Virus record (IMG/VR): IMGVR_UViG_3300046733_000115
Location: 1 to 31,719 of that record
Strand: one strand, 5' to 3'
DNA from: a virus
DNA: 31,719 bases
Shown here: piece after piece, positions 16,050-24,530 of the stretch
How positions within the stretch are numbered: the stretch's first letter is position 1
Layout of the letters: each line of letters begins with the position of its first letter
The notes under the pieces: model-generated
The model's input: only the letters and a program-made list of their open reading frames with translations
What the model was told of the DNA's origin: nothing
Databases searched by the model: none
Translations under genes and position numbers: made by a program

Positions 16050-16496
16050 ATGCCAGTAACTGACAAACAAAGATTTTTTCATAATGCCGCGAAAGAAGGT
16101 GAACGCTTGGATCAGCAAGCAAGAGAAAGAAATGCACACGATCGACAACGAAGACGACAAGAGGATCGAGATTTCGATAACTCCATAGGTGAAATTGAGG
16201 ACAGGTACAAAGAAGCTATAAATAACGCAACTGACACGAGAGATAAACGTGACTTAAGAAAAGAGCGAGATCAAGTAATTAGAGACGCGAACGAGAGAAG
16301 GGAAAAACAGGATAATCCAACAAACAGAAATACAACTACCGACGATGACTCTACAGACACTACTGGCAGTTATCCAGAGAATGGAGCTGATGGATCACCG
16401 GGCGGTGGCGAAGAGTCTGGAACTTTTACCTTAGACATAGTCAAAAGCGACAACACGGCTGGAACAGCAACCTTTAGTGGAAGCGGAGTAAACTAA
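16050..16496 (+). CDS. Charged coiled-coil protein with acidic/Gly tail
   Basis: The 148-residue protein has a very charged N-terminal two-thirds (residues 10-95, rich in Arg, Glu, Asp, Gln: RNAHDRQRRRQEDRDFDNSI, RDKRDLRKERDQVIRDANER), probably one long helix. A Thr/Asp/Gly-rich low-complexity linker and a short beta segment (SGTFTLDIVKSDNTAGTATF) follow. It sits 1 base after the 702-residue tail protein gene and 1 base before the next. The layout (long helix, linker, small beta end) suggests a structural or chaperone role for the tail. The family is not recognised. Confidence 0.65.
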   Translation: MPVTDKQRFFHNAAKEGERLDQQARERNAHDRQRRRQEDRDFDNSIGEIEDRYKEAINNATDTRDKRDLRKERDQVIRDANERREKQDNPTNRNTTTDDDSTDTTGSYPENGADGSPGGGEESGTFTLDIVKSDNTAGTATFSGSGVN

Positions 16497-16497
16497 T

Positions 16498-17148
16498 ATG
16501 CCCAATGCCATCCTAAGAGCAGGTCCATTCGCAAGTTCATCCGACTCATTTTTAAACGAGCAAGACCCACTTATTGTTGGTAGCTTTGCTAATGTCAGTG
16601 TTTATCCAGTTAATTGTGCTAATACAACTTCTTCATCAGCTTGGCCTTGGAGGTATAACGACGTTCTTAGTAAAACTTTAACTACACATACTGGGTGTGA
16701 ATCTACTCCAGGTGGAGATTCACCTACTGAAAGTTCGGCAACCTCTAATTCTGGATCAGTAAAAACCGCCACTGGTAATTTTTCTGCAAGCAATTCGGCA
16801 AGTTCTAATCGAGGGACTACAATAGTAACAGGGTTAAGCTTTGCTTATCAAGCAACGCAAAGTTTTCAAATTAAAATAACTTACAATGGTTTAGCTTCAG
16901 CTAGTGCTGGTCAGGTAATTGACACATCTAGCAATATACAATTTCTTGACAACACGACTGGAGAGAACTTTAACGGTTTTCCTAGTTTAAGTGGCTCGTT
17001 AACTAAGACGCTGCCCGCATCTGTTGTTCCTGCTTATTATTCTGTTACATTAGAAGTGAGTATTGTCATTGAGTTCCCTGACGATATTTGCATACCAAAC
17101 ACTGGAAGTGCCAATGCCTCTGCGACTTTAGGTCTTGAATTTTTATAA
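16498..17148 (+). CDS. Putative beta-rich virion protein
   Basis: The 216-residue protein is very rich in Ser, Thr, Asn and Ala with alternating hydrophobics in the C-terminal half (FQIKITYNGLASASAGQV, YYSVTLEVSIVIEFPDDICI), so probably all beta. There are three cysteines (C40, C67 and one near the C-terminus). No signal peptide or catalytic motif is visible. It is the last gene before the candidate internal promoter at 17151. A minor tail or fibre component is likely from context; the family is unknown. Confidence 0.65.
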   Translation: MPNAILRAGPFASSSDSFLNEQDPLIVGSFANVSVYPVNCANTTSSSAWPWRYNDVLSKTLTTHTGCESTPGGDSPTESSATSNSGSVKTATGNFSASNSASSNRGTTIVTGLSFAYQATQSFQIKITYNGLASASAGQVIDTSSNIQFLDNTTGENFNGFPSLSGSLTKTLPASVVPAYYSVTLEVSIVIEFPDDICIPNTGSANASATLGLEFL

Positions 17149-17150
17149 CA

Positions 17151-17192
17151 ACTAACCCCTTACCCCCTATGGTATAATAGGACTAACCCCTT
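17151..17192 (+). promoter_or_regulatory. Candidate internal late promoter (extended -10) between 11-bp direct repeats
   Basis: TGGTATAAT (17170-17178) is a perfect extended -10 (TGnTATAAT). It lies between two copies of ACTAACCCCTT (17151-17161 and 17182-17192) whose starts are 31 bases apart, about three helical turns, so proteins bound to both would sit on the same face of DNA. No good -35 is visible, as often with extended -10 promoters. It would transcribe the three internal-virion-protein candidates. The repeats may be an operator or activator site; that is inference. Confidence 0.5.
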
Positions 17193-17197
17193 CATTT

Positions 17198-17229
17198 AAA
17201 ACATTAAAACATTAAAACATTAAAACATT
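17198..17229 (+). repeat. Four perfect 8-bp tandem repeats abutting a start codon
   Basis: AAAACATT is repeated four times without interruption, and the last copy directly touches the ATG at 17230. There is no Shine-Dalgarno sequence here, so the unstructured A-rich leader itself may promote ribosome loading. Copy number could vary by slippage and tune expression. Confidence 0.95.
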
Positions 17230-18009
17230 ATGGCACTTAGAGTTGGACAATCAGCAGAAGCAGATCGCTACAGACCTGGAGGAAGAAATTATCGTGGTCC
17301 CGTCTTTGGACAACAACAGCAATCTTCGCCGCTTGAACTAAAATATTCTATTCCAACGGGTGGATTCATGGGGCAAAACCAAATAGGGGGACAGTCTAGA
17401 ATTAATGTATATAGAAGACCTGAACCCGAACTTACCCCTGAGGAGCTTGAGGAACAACAGTTTAAAGAAAGAGCAGAGCGATACCAGCGAGATGCGGCTG
17501 AATTTCAATTAGCTCAAAGAGAAGCTGAGTTAGAGCAATCAAGGCGTGATCGACAAATTCAAGAAAACAGAGATCGTAATGCTGCTCGCCAAATTGCAAA
17601 TAGAACTTATATGCTTGATGGAAGACCAGTTAGTGCTGAAGAAATGAAAGCTGCCTCTGGCAGATATTTGCCAAATTATACAACTCTACCAGAGGTAACT
17701 CCCGAACAACAAAGGGCAAATTCTTTACAGCAATCTTTAAGTCAATTTATACAAAACCCAATGCAATTTTTATTGGGAGGCGGTCAAAATGTAGGAGAAT
17801 TGTTTAATTATATAAGTCAAGCAAATCAACTGTACGGTCTTACTGGGCAAGAAGGTAGTTTTATGGACTCTCTTTTTGGTCAATCTAGGCCAATACCAGT
17901 TAGCAGCCAGGGCAATAGAGTTGGCTCTTCAATGAATCAGGCAACTGTGCCCAACAAAAATATGTCACAGGAGCCACCCCGCAGGGCATACACATATTAT
18001 GGCTATTAA
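17230..18009 (+). CDS. Gln/Arg-rich internal virion protein candidate
   Basis: The protein has 259 residues. The Gly/Gln-rich N-terminus (GPVFGQQQQSSPLE) is followed by a long charged helix (residues about 65-125: LTPEELEEQQFKERAERYQR, QREAELEQSRRDRQIQENRD) and a Gln/Asn-rich C-terminal half. No cysteine or membrane segment is present. It is the first of three genes overlapping end to end (11-base overlap with the next), downstream of the candidate promoter. Podovirus ejection proteins are usually encoded in such a block before the end of the late region, so an internal-core or ejection role is plausible but unproven. Confidence 0.65.
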   Translation: MALRVGQSAEADRYRPGGRNYRGPVFGQQQQSSPLELKYSIPTGGFMGQNQIGGQSRINVYRRPEPELTPEELEEQQFKERAERYQRDAAEFQLAQREAELEQSRRDRQIQENRDRNAARQIANRTYMLDGRPVSAEEMKAASGRYLPNYTTLPEVTPEQQRANSLQQSLSQFIQNPMQFLLGGGQNVGELFNYISQANQLYGLTGQEGSFMDSLFGQSRPIPVSSQGNRVGSSMNQATVPNKNMSQEPPRRAYTYYGY

Positions 18010-19582
18010 CTACAATCCATTTTCACAATTCAACGTCGAGCCTTCGTCGTTTAGTTTACCCGCAGGTATGACTATGAACCAAGCGGCTACTACGAACGCC
18101 ATGATGCAACCAGTTTCTCTGCTAGGTCAGCAGAGCTTTGGTGCGCCTCAGCAAGCCTTTCAGTTTGAAGAAGAAGAAGAAGATTCGTTCGGGGAGAGCT
18201 TGCTGGCTGGGCTAACCTTTTTAGGCACTGCTTTGACTAGGGGTCCTGGTAAAATTGTTCCGTCTTCTGGTGGATCACTTGCTCCGACTGGACAAATTGT
18301 GCCGTCTTTTAGTAGACCAATGATAAATGTAACTGGATCTGTTCCACAATTATCTCTACCTGGTTCAACGGCAGCCCCTGCTGTTCTTGGTGGAGCATCT
18401 AAGTTGGCTCGGTTTGGATCACCTGGAAGTTTGTTATACGGAGGTGCTGATTTATTAACCGAGTTAATTACAGGAAGAGGTTTATCAGAGAGAATTGGAG
18501 AAGGTGTTGGGGGAGCAGTAGGAAACTTCTTGTTTCCTGGAGCACAGGAATTACCAGCCTTTACTAATGCAGGAACACTGGCAGAATTAGCTGAAATGTC
18601 TGCTCCTGTTGATCGAGACAGAGATCCTATACGAGCAACCTACCAATTAGGGCCTGACTATAACAATGAAACTATAATGGAGCGTGAAAGCGGAGAAATA
18701 TTTGCTCCAAGTGCAAGTCAGCTAGAAGCATTTATGGATGGAATGGAAGCTGCATCTCAACCTACAGCTACGGGTCTTGGCCTTGGAGGCAGTGAGGGCG
18801 TTGTATTTGGTGGAGGTCGAGCACCTATGACTCAAGCAGAAACAAGGGCTATGCTTCAAGAACGCTTTGGAGCACCTACCATATCTGAAATACAAAACCT
18901 TCCTAGCGGTCAAGGTATGGGAATGATGACAGATGCACAGGGCCGCATGATCTCACCAGGAGATAGCAGAACTGCATTCGATCAATTATCTCAAGATAGA
19001 ATTGATAGGCTAGAAGCTCGACCAGACTTCATGACTGCATATAGTGAACAAGAACTTAGGGACATTGCGGAAGCTGGTCAAACCGAGGGTTCAGTCAGAG
19101 GCGGTGAAATGTCTTTTGAAGAAGCTCGTAAGTTTGTTCCAAAGGGAGCTAGGGAAACTACAAAATCATATAACGAGCGGATCAAAGCATTTCAAGCTCA
19201 ACAGAACAGCGTTATAAATAAGCTCAAGGAAGAATACGAAGAGTATAGGGTTGCTGGTCAAGGTATAAACAATGAAAGATTAGAGGCTTTAGCGGCTCAA
19301 TATCAACAAACTGAACCCGAAAAGTATAGAGAGACTCTTCAAGTTGCTCAAGAGATGCTGCGAAGGGGCACTCTTCAGGATGAAATGCAAGCAGCCATGT
19401 ATGTTGTTGATATAATGGGAGGAAAGGTTTCTGATATATTTAACCCAGACAGACCAATTTCTGTTGACGTTGACAATATTCCTAGCGGAGCTAAAGAACA
19501 GTTGATAAGCGACCCATCGTTAAGAGATTTGTTTGATGCTAAATACGGAACAGGCGCAGCTGATAAAGTTTTAGGTAATTAA
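17999..19582 (+). CDS. Internal virion (ejection) protein candidate, NPFxxFN N-terminus
   Basis: The protein has 527 residues. The N-terminus carries NPFSQFN (residues 6-12), then an acidic run (FEEEEED, 56-62) followed by a Gly/Leu-rich hydrophobic segment (SFGESLLAGLTFLGTALTRG). The next gene has the same order of elements. A second amphipathic Gly-rich part (LLYGGADLLTELITGRGLSE, then GVGGAVGNFLFPGA) lies at about 145-182. The C-terminal half is helical and charged (EEARKFVPKGARETTKSYNE, KLKEEYEEYRV). Overlap by 11 bases upstream and 1 base downstream indicates co-translation. It suits a protein that leaves the virion and contacts membrane; there is no direct proof. Confidence 0.7.
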   Translation: MAINYNPFSQFNVEPSSFSLPAGMTMNQAATTNAMMQPVSLLGQQSFGAPQQAFQFEEEEEDSFGESLLAGLTFLGTALTRGPGKIVPSSGGSLAPTGQIVPSFSRPMINVTGSVPQLSLPGSTAAPAVLGGASKLARFGSPGSLLYGGADLLTELITGRGLSERIGEGVGGAVGNFLFPGAQELPAFTNAGTLAELAEMSAPVDRDRDPIRATYQLGPDYNNETIMERESGEIFAPSASQLEAFMDGMEAASQPTATGLGLGGSEGVVFGGGRAPMTQAETRAMLQERFGAPTISEIQNLPSGQGMGMMTDAQGRMISPGDSRTAFDQLSQDRIDRLEARPDFMTAYSEQELRDIAEAGQTEGSVRGGEMSFEEARKFVPKGARETTKSYNERIKAFQAQQNSVINKLKEEYEEYRVAGQGINNERLEALAAQYQQTEPEKYRETLQVAQEMLRRGTLQDEMQAAMYVVDIMGGKVSDIFNPDRPISVDVDNIPSGAKEQLISDPSLRDLFDAKYGTGAADKVLGN

Positions 19583-22500
19583 TGGCAAATCCATTCGACA
19601 GGTTTGATACTGTTCAAAATCCTTACAGCGGGTTCAATTCTATGCAGAATCCATTCGACAGGTTCGATGCTCCGCAGAATCCGTTTGATGCGTTTGACGA
19701 CGACGAAGAAGAAGAGGGTCCTGGCATTGGTCAAGTTGCTTCTGGGCTATTGGCTGAAATTGCTATAGCAGAATCATTGAAGTATAAGGCCGCTAAGACT
19801 GGGGCGAAGCGAGGTCCTTATGGAGCTTTCCAAGGTTACATTGCGGGTGGCATTGGGGGTGGCATTACAGGAAGTATTGCTGCACAAAAACTTGAAGGTA
19901 GGGATGATATATCTTGGGGTCGCGTAGTTGCTGACTCCCTAATAAACTTAATCCCAGGTGGTTTAGGAAAGGCTAAGTCAGGATCAAAGGTAATACCTAG
20001 ACTGGCAAAAGGAGCGGCTATTAGGGGGACAGAGGGTGCTGTTATAGCTACGTTAGGAGGTCAAGTAGAGAAGGGTATAGAGGAGGGAGAACGACTAACC
20101 CTAGACGAAGTATCTACACTAGCAGGAACGGGCTTTGGCTTGGGCTTAGGATTGGGAGTCGCAGGAGAAGTCCTGAAGAAGTCTTACAGCAAGTTTGCTG
20201 GTAAGAGCGATAGCTTCCTCAACAAGGCTTACAATGATGGAGATCCAGAAGCTACGGCATTCGTTGAATCTGTCGCTGGCGAAAACCCTACAGGCAGGGG
20301 CATGAGGTATCTTAAAATGCTAGGTGCTAAGTTGTCACCTGCTACTACCCTAGGAAGGCAGGTCAATGAAGAAACAAATTCTGCAATATCAAAGGCTAGA
20401 GCTAGACTAGACACCGCCTCAACTGTCCGGGATCAAATCAACAAGCAGACCAAGGATTTCACTCAAGATCAAAGAGATCAACTGGATGATTATATATTCA
20501 ACAAGACAAGTGATATTATTCCAGAGGCTCAAGGATTAAAGCCAATTCTAGTTGAGGCAAGAGAGTTAATTAACGAGTATCAGAATACAATATATAACTT
20601 ATACAAAGAGGGGCGCATTGATTTGAACGATTATGTAGCTGCTAAAATAAACAAGAGCATTAAATCAAAGGATTACTTTACCCGGGAGTATCGGTTCTAT
20701 GAAGACCCCAGCTATACTCCAAGTCCTGAGGTAACTAATAAGCTAAAAAGCAGGTTGTCCAAGGACGGAATGGATGATGAGTCCATTAATGTATTTATTC
20801 GTGGCTTAGATGAACATAAAAAAAGACAAGATACTGTTGGACTAATGAACCACATAGCTGGTGCTAGCAGCGGTAGTACGAAAGTGTTTAAGAAGCGAAA
20901 GTTAGACGAATCTCCAGAACTAAGAGAATACCTAGGAGAGTATACCGAAGCTGGTGAACGTATGTTTGGGACTATTTCTAGACTGGGCAAAATAGCAGCT
21001 CAAGAGGAATCAAACAAATCAATTACAGAGCAAATAGTTAAGAATAACTTAGGTCGAGTTGTAAACTCTGCGTCCGAGGACACGGGCGATCTAGTTCCTC
21101 TAAGTATACGAGGCAAACAACAAACCGTAGGAGACTCTTTAGTTGTAAGAAACGAAAAGGTAAACAAGTATCAAGCCCCAGACGGCAACAGGTTTGATAC
21201 TATTAAGGAAGCCACGGACGCTGGTTACAAAAAACAGCAACTAAAGAAAATAAACAGGCAGGCTATAAAGGTTCGTCAACCAGGTCAATCGGTGTATGTT
21301 CCTGAAGAAGTGAACGAAGCTCTTAACCAATACTTTGCGACAGGGAGCCAAAGGGATGGCACTTCCATGGTAGAGTCTGTTCTTGGTAAAGTATTATCTA
21401 CGACAACCGCTGGGGCTAAGTTTGTCAGAGTGCCGCTCAACGCCGCTTCTTACCCCGTTCAGTTTATTGGTAACGGTGTTATGGTAGCGGGACAAGGGAT
21501 GAATCCGTTTAATGGATGGAAGCGAGGCTTTGGCATTGCGCTCAACGAAATAAATAACAAGGGCATAGCTAAAGGTAAATATTCTCTAAAAGAAATTAAC
21601 CGATTGAAAGAGCTAGACCTAATAGACCAAGGTGTTGTCGCTGGCGACATAAGGGACGGATTTAAAAACGGAGTTCTACCTAAAGCGTTCAGTAAGGTAA
21701 CAGATTTTTTTGGTAAAGCATACAATGTATTTGATACCGCACAGCGCATCTCCGTATTCGAGAACTACAAGGGTTTCCTTAAAAACAACATCCCAAAGGA
21801 ACAGTTTAATAAACTTACAACTAAACAAAAAGAAGACATGGCTGCCTTCTTGACCAACTCTACATACCAGAACTACGGTCGTATCAATAAGAACCTGAGG
21901 AGCATGTCGAGATACGGCATACTAAATGAGTTCGCTGCTTTTAACATTGAGCAAACTAGGACTCTGTACAACCAGGGCCGCATGGCTAAGTCAATGTTGG
22001 ATGGATCCTTCTCCGACGAAATGGAGAAGGCTTACGGGGTAACGCTAAACAAGGATGCAATGAGGGGAGAAGGTTTAAAGCGTGTTGCAGCACTGTCGGG
22101 AGTATTGACCCTTGGGTCTGCGGGAGTATCGCAGCTTAATAAAATGGGTGGAGTAGACGATGATGATGAGAAATTCCTCAGGGACTTTGGCTTGGCTAAA
22201 TGGGAAGAGGATCAGAGTTTACATATTAGGAGAGACGGAAATAAACTTTCTTTAGCAAACATGAGCTATCAAATACCTTCGGCTGAACTAACATCTATTG
22301 TTGAAGCAGGGTTACGGGGTGATGACTTTGAGTCTGCTGCTGGAAATATTGTTGATTCAGCTTGGGGTAAGTTTGGTGGAGATCTAACCATCAATCTGAA
22401 GAACATAGTTTCTGCTGTGACCAATACAGACCTAAGAACAGGCAAAGAGCTTGTCAATGAACCTGATGGCATGAGGAAGAACCTTGGTCTAGTTAAGTAT

Positions 22501-23109
22501 TACTTTGCTGAAAACTTTACGCCGGGGACAGTCAGGGATTTACAATCTTTAGACAAAAGAACTTCCGTAGAAAATACGCTTAGGTATACACTAGGTTATC
22601 GCTCAAGGAACACGACTATTGACGAGGGCATTGGATACAAGCTTAGAGACTTAGAGAGTTCCTTGACGAACATACGATCATCCTATTCTGGAGACACCAA
22701 AAAGATGGACTCCGTGGAAGATGCTTACAATAAAAACAACGCGGTGTATCTGAGGAACATGGAGGTTCTTGTGGACTTCGCGAGTCAAGCCAAAGACTTT
22801 GGCGCAAGGAATCCAGACTCTGGTCTAACGGATGAGAAGATAGATAGTTTAATGCAAAAAGCTGGATTTAATAAAACCCAAAGAGACGGGGCAATGTCTG
22901 GGGTTATTACCGATATGCCAATATTTGTAGCTTCGGGTGCGAGGAAGAAGGAAGATAAGATAAATCGTTACATTGAGCTAGGATTGAAGATGAGTCCACA
23001 GACACTTACTACCATGCTTCAAAGAGACTTCGACGATAAGAAGATTAAGAGAGCCGACGTGCGCAGGATTATGATAGGCGTAGAAGCCAACAAGGTCTTT
23101 GGACAATAA
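19582..23109 (+). CDS. Largest internal virion (ejection) protein candidate, NPFD repeats
   Basis: The protein has 1175 residues, the longest in the window. The N-terminus has four 10-residue repeats of the form NP(F/Y)xxF(D/N)xxQ starting at N3, N13, N23 and N33, then an acidic run (residues 39-45), then glycine-zipper-like hydrophobic stretches (GGIGGGITGSIAA, about 88-100; TGFGLGLGLGVAGEV, about 182-196). These could insert in the host inner membrane. The rest is long helical regions with many Lys, Asp and Asn, including KFLRDFGLAKWEEDQSLHI at about 868-886. Size, position at the end of the late block and membrane-prone segments match podovirus core proteins that form the DNA ejection channel. 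No lytic transglycosylase motif is evident. Confidence 0.75.
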   Translation: MANPFDRFDTVQNPYSGFNSMQNPFDRFDAPQNPFDAFDDDEEEEGPGIGQVASGLLAEIAIAESLKYKAAKTGAKRGPYGAFQGYIAGGIGGGITGSIAAQKLEGRDDISWGRVVADSLINLIPGGLGKAKSGSKVIPRLAKGAAIRGTEGAVIATLGGQVEKGIEEGERLTLDEVSTLAGTGFGLGLGLGVAGEVLKKSYSKFAGKSDSFLNKAYNDGDPEATAFVESVAGENPTGRGMRYLKMLGAKLSPATTLGRQVNEETNSAISKARARLDTASTVRDQINKQTKDFTQDQRDQLDDYIFNKTSDIIPEAQGLKPILVEARELINEYQNTIYNLYKEGRIDLNDYVAAKINKSIKSKDYFTREYRFYEDPSYTPSPEVTNKLKSRLSKDGMDDESINVFIRGLDEHKKRQDTVGLMNHIAGASSGSTKVFKKRKLDESPELREYLGEYTEAGERMFGTISRLGKIAAQEESNKSITEQIVKNNLGRVVNSASEDTGDLVPLSIRGKQQTVGDSLVVRNEKVNKYQAPDGNRFDTIKEATDAGYKKQQLKKINRQAIKVRQPGQSVYVPEEVNEALNQYFATGSQRDGTSMVESVLGKVLSTTTAGAKFVRVPLNAASYPVQFIGNGVMVAGQGMNPFNGWKRGFGIALNEINNKGIAKGKYSLKEINRLKELDLIDQGVVAGDIRDGFKNGVLPKAFSKVTDFFGKAYNVFDTAQRISVFENYKGFLKNNIPKEQFNKLTTKQKEDMAAFLTNSTYQNYGRINKNLRSMSRYGILNEFAAFNIEQTRTLYNQGRMAKSMLDGSFSDEMEKAYGVTLNKDAMRGEGLKRVAALSGVLTLGSAGVSQLNKMGGVDDDDEKFLRDFGLAKWEEDQSLHIRRDGNKLSLANMSYQIPSAELTSIVEAGLRGDDFESAAGNIVDSAWGKFGGDLTINLKNIVSAVTNTDLRTGKELVNEPDGMRKNLGLVKYYFAENFTPGTVRDLQSLDKRTSVENTLRYTLGYRSRNTTIDEGIGYKLRDLESSLTNIRSSYSGDTKKMDSVEDAYNKNNAVYLRNMEVLVDFASQAKDFGARNPDSGLTDEKIDSLMQKAGFNKTQRDGAMSGVITDMPIFVASGARKKEDKINRYIELGLKMSPQTLTTMLQRDFDDKKIKRADVRRIMIGVEANKVFGQ

Positions 23110-23133
23110 AAAAGCCCCCCAGTTACCTGGAGG
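23108..23133 (-). terminator. Leftward intrinsic terminator where the two gene blocks converge
   Basis: Read on the minus strand, CCTCCAG (23133-23127) pairs with CTGGGGG (one U-G wobble) around a GTAA tetraloop, followed by C and six Ts (23113-23108). On the plus strand the same hairpin has a mismatch and no T run, so it works leftward. The T run overlaps the stop codon of the large internal protein gene. Confidence 0.85.
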
Positions 23134-23253
23134 ACCTTAGTTTGTTAGCTTCGTGGTTTGGAAGGGCTGGCTAACGGCAACCCCGTATTAGGCTGAATAG
23201 ACCTTTCCGGAGCACTCACGACTTACTCTTTTGCAGCTGAGACACTAACAAAG
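23134..23253 (-). other. Non-coding 3' region with alternative pairings before the terminator
   Basis: There is no convincing ORF in these 120 bases. On the minus strand TTTGTTAG (near 23250) can pair over a long distance with CTAACAAA (23148-23141). The same CTAAC stretch can instead pair with a nearer GTTAGC (23175-23170). Two mutually exclusive helices just before an intrinsic terminator resemble a structured RNA or attenuator, but could be chance. It could be the 3' part of the leftward mRNA or a small RNA released from it. Confidence 0.35.
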
Positions 23254-23451
23254 TTATTCTCGCTCCTCTGCGTTAGACAGGAGGCGATGCTGGAGCATAT
23301 TAACTTTATTCTTCAAGTTATCTATGTCCTTGTTTAAAGTTTCATTCTGTTTGGTCAGAGCTTCACACGATCTAGTCATGGCCTCTAGCCCTTTAGATAG
23401 AATGTCTTCTGAGTTAATCTTGTAAACGGATTGGGTATTGGTTGTCTGCAT
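23254..23451 (-). CDS. Small coiled-coil protein at the end of the leftward operon
   Basis: The 65-residue protein has a heptad-like pattern through most of its length (LEAMTRSCEALTKQNETLNK then DIDNLKNKVNMLQHRLLSNA), predicting a coiled coil, with an acidic end (EERE). There is one cysteine (C29). Its start abuts the previous gene's stop. It is last in the leftward operon, followed by the structured region and terminator. The function is unknown. Confidence 0.65.
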   Translation of the reverse strand: MQTTNTQSVYKINSEDILSKGLEAMTRSCEALTKQNETLNKDIDNLKNKVNMLQHRLLSNAEERE

Positions 23452-23676
23452 TTATGTTATGTTGTGTGAAATTAGTTTCCATTGGTCAGCGTCTCTCTCT
23501 AGCCACTCAAACAGATATACAATATCCTCGCTGTCTAGTGGTTCGTCAGACTCAAGGTAGTATATACCTTTTATGTCTGGGCTTCTGCCTCCAGGCTTGT
23601 CGGCTTCAAACTCTACAGTAACATCAGTTGTGTCACCATAGATATTGTCCATTTGTATTTTATGTTCGTAGATCAT
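23452..23676 (-). CDS. Small acidic hypothetical protein
   Basis: This 74-residue protein is acidic and probably alpha/beta. The first half has TTDVTVEFEADKPGGRSPDI, a beta-hairpin-like stretch with a Gly-Gly-Arg turn, then IYYLESDEPLDSEDIVYLFE and WLERDADQWK. I recall small phage proteins with a similar 'TDVTV.F...PGGR.PDI' start but no function for them. It starts 2 bases after the metallophosphoesterase stop, so it is co-transcribed. Confidence 0.7.
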   Translation of the reverse strand: MIYEHKIQMDNIYGDTTDVTVEFEADKPGGRSPDIKGIYYLESDEPLDSEDIVYLFEWLERDADQWKLISHNIT

Positions 23677-23678
23677 AG

Positions 23679-24506
23679 TTAGATAAACATTGGTTCAAAG
23701 AAAGCAAGCTTAGGAGAGTAGACAACACCGCAACCCAGCACTGGTCGAGCAGCGTATATACGTCCGTAGTTCATGGCAGGGTGACTATGGTCTACACCAC
23801 AGCCTACGTTCATACCGAAGACAACACCGTCCTGGTTGGCGTGGTAGTTGATACCAGCCTGTGCGTGGAGGTGACCCATGACCAGAGACTTGAACTGAGC
23901 CTGAGCGTTCTTCAGGGCTGACATCTGTCCTCCCTTTTCTTTGTCTCCGTGTCTGTATATAACATTGTCAATCACTAGATCGGTAAACCTAGGATGTATT
24001 TCCCATCCGTCAAGTCCCCATAATGTTTTGAAGTTAAGTATTACCTCTGGTGGTAGTCCAACACTCTGAGCCTTACGCTCTGGTAGAGCGGAGTGATTAC
24101 CGATAAGGTAGTCTACCTCAGGGAACGCCTTGTGTAGTGCTCTGACCTGCTTAGAAGCCGCTACAAACTCGTCTGCTGCGCTAGGCATGGACGGGTCTTT
24201 CTCGTGGAAGCTGATAGCATTCCAGTCTACCAGGTCACCAATGTGAACAACACGTGTGCACTTGTGCTTGTGGAAGATAGAGATTAGGAAGTCAATGTAG
24301 CCGTGGTGCATGGCTGGGCAGTGAGTATCAGCTATGACGAGGACACGCTCGTTACCCTTGGCGGCAGGGACAGTAGCTTTGTATCGCCTAATCTTAGAAC
24401 GCACAGCTTCTGCGGTTGTATCATAGTCTTCAGCGATTTGATGGTAACTAAGACCTTCTAAGTAGAGGTCGTAGGCTTGCTTCTGAGTTAGGTGTTCTTG
24501 TGTCAT
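23679..24506 (-). CDS. Calcineurin-like metallophosphoesterase with N-terminal HTH
   Basis: The protein has 275 residues. Residues 10-43 (QAYDLYLEGLSYHQIAEDYD and following) form a helix-turn-helix like those of small sigma-type or terminase-type DNA-binding domains. From residue 54 it is a metallophosphoesterase: D60-x-H62 (IADTHCP), GD91xxD94 (IGDLVDW), G136-N-H138, RHGD (185-188) and GHLH (211-214). These give the two-metal site of the family. The GNH motif is followed by Ser rather than the usual Asp/Glu. It may cut nucleic acids or cyclic nucleotides; phage relatives are often found beside replication genes, as here beside DnaB. The HTH fusion suggests it acts on DNA. The substrate is unknown. 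Confidence 0.88.
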   Translation of the reverse strand: MTQEHLTQKQAYDLYLEGLSYHQIAEDYDTTAEAVRSKIRRYKATVPAAKGNERVLVIADTHCPAMHHGYIDFLISIFHKHKCTRVVHIGDLVDWNAISFHEKDPSMPSAADEFVAASKQVRALHKAFPEVDYLIGNHSALPERKAQSVGLPPEVILNFKTLWGLDGWEIHPRFTDLVIDNVIYRHGDKEKGGQMSALKNAQAQFKSLVMGHLHAQAGINYHANQDGVVFGMNVGCGVDHSHPAMNYGRIYAARPVLGCGVVYSPKLAFFEPMFI

Positions 24507-24530
24507 ATTTATGATAGTTAGTAGGATGGG

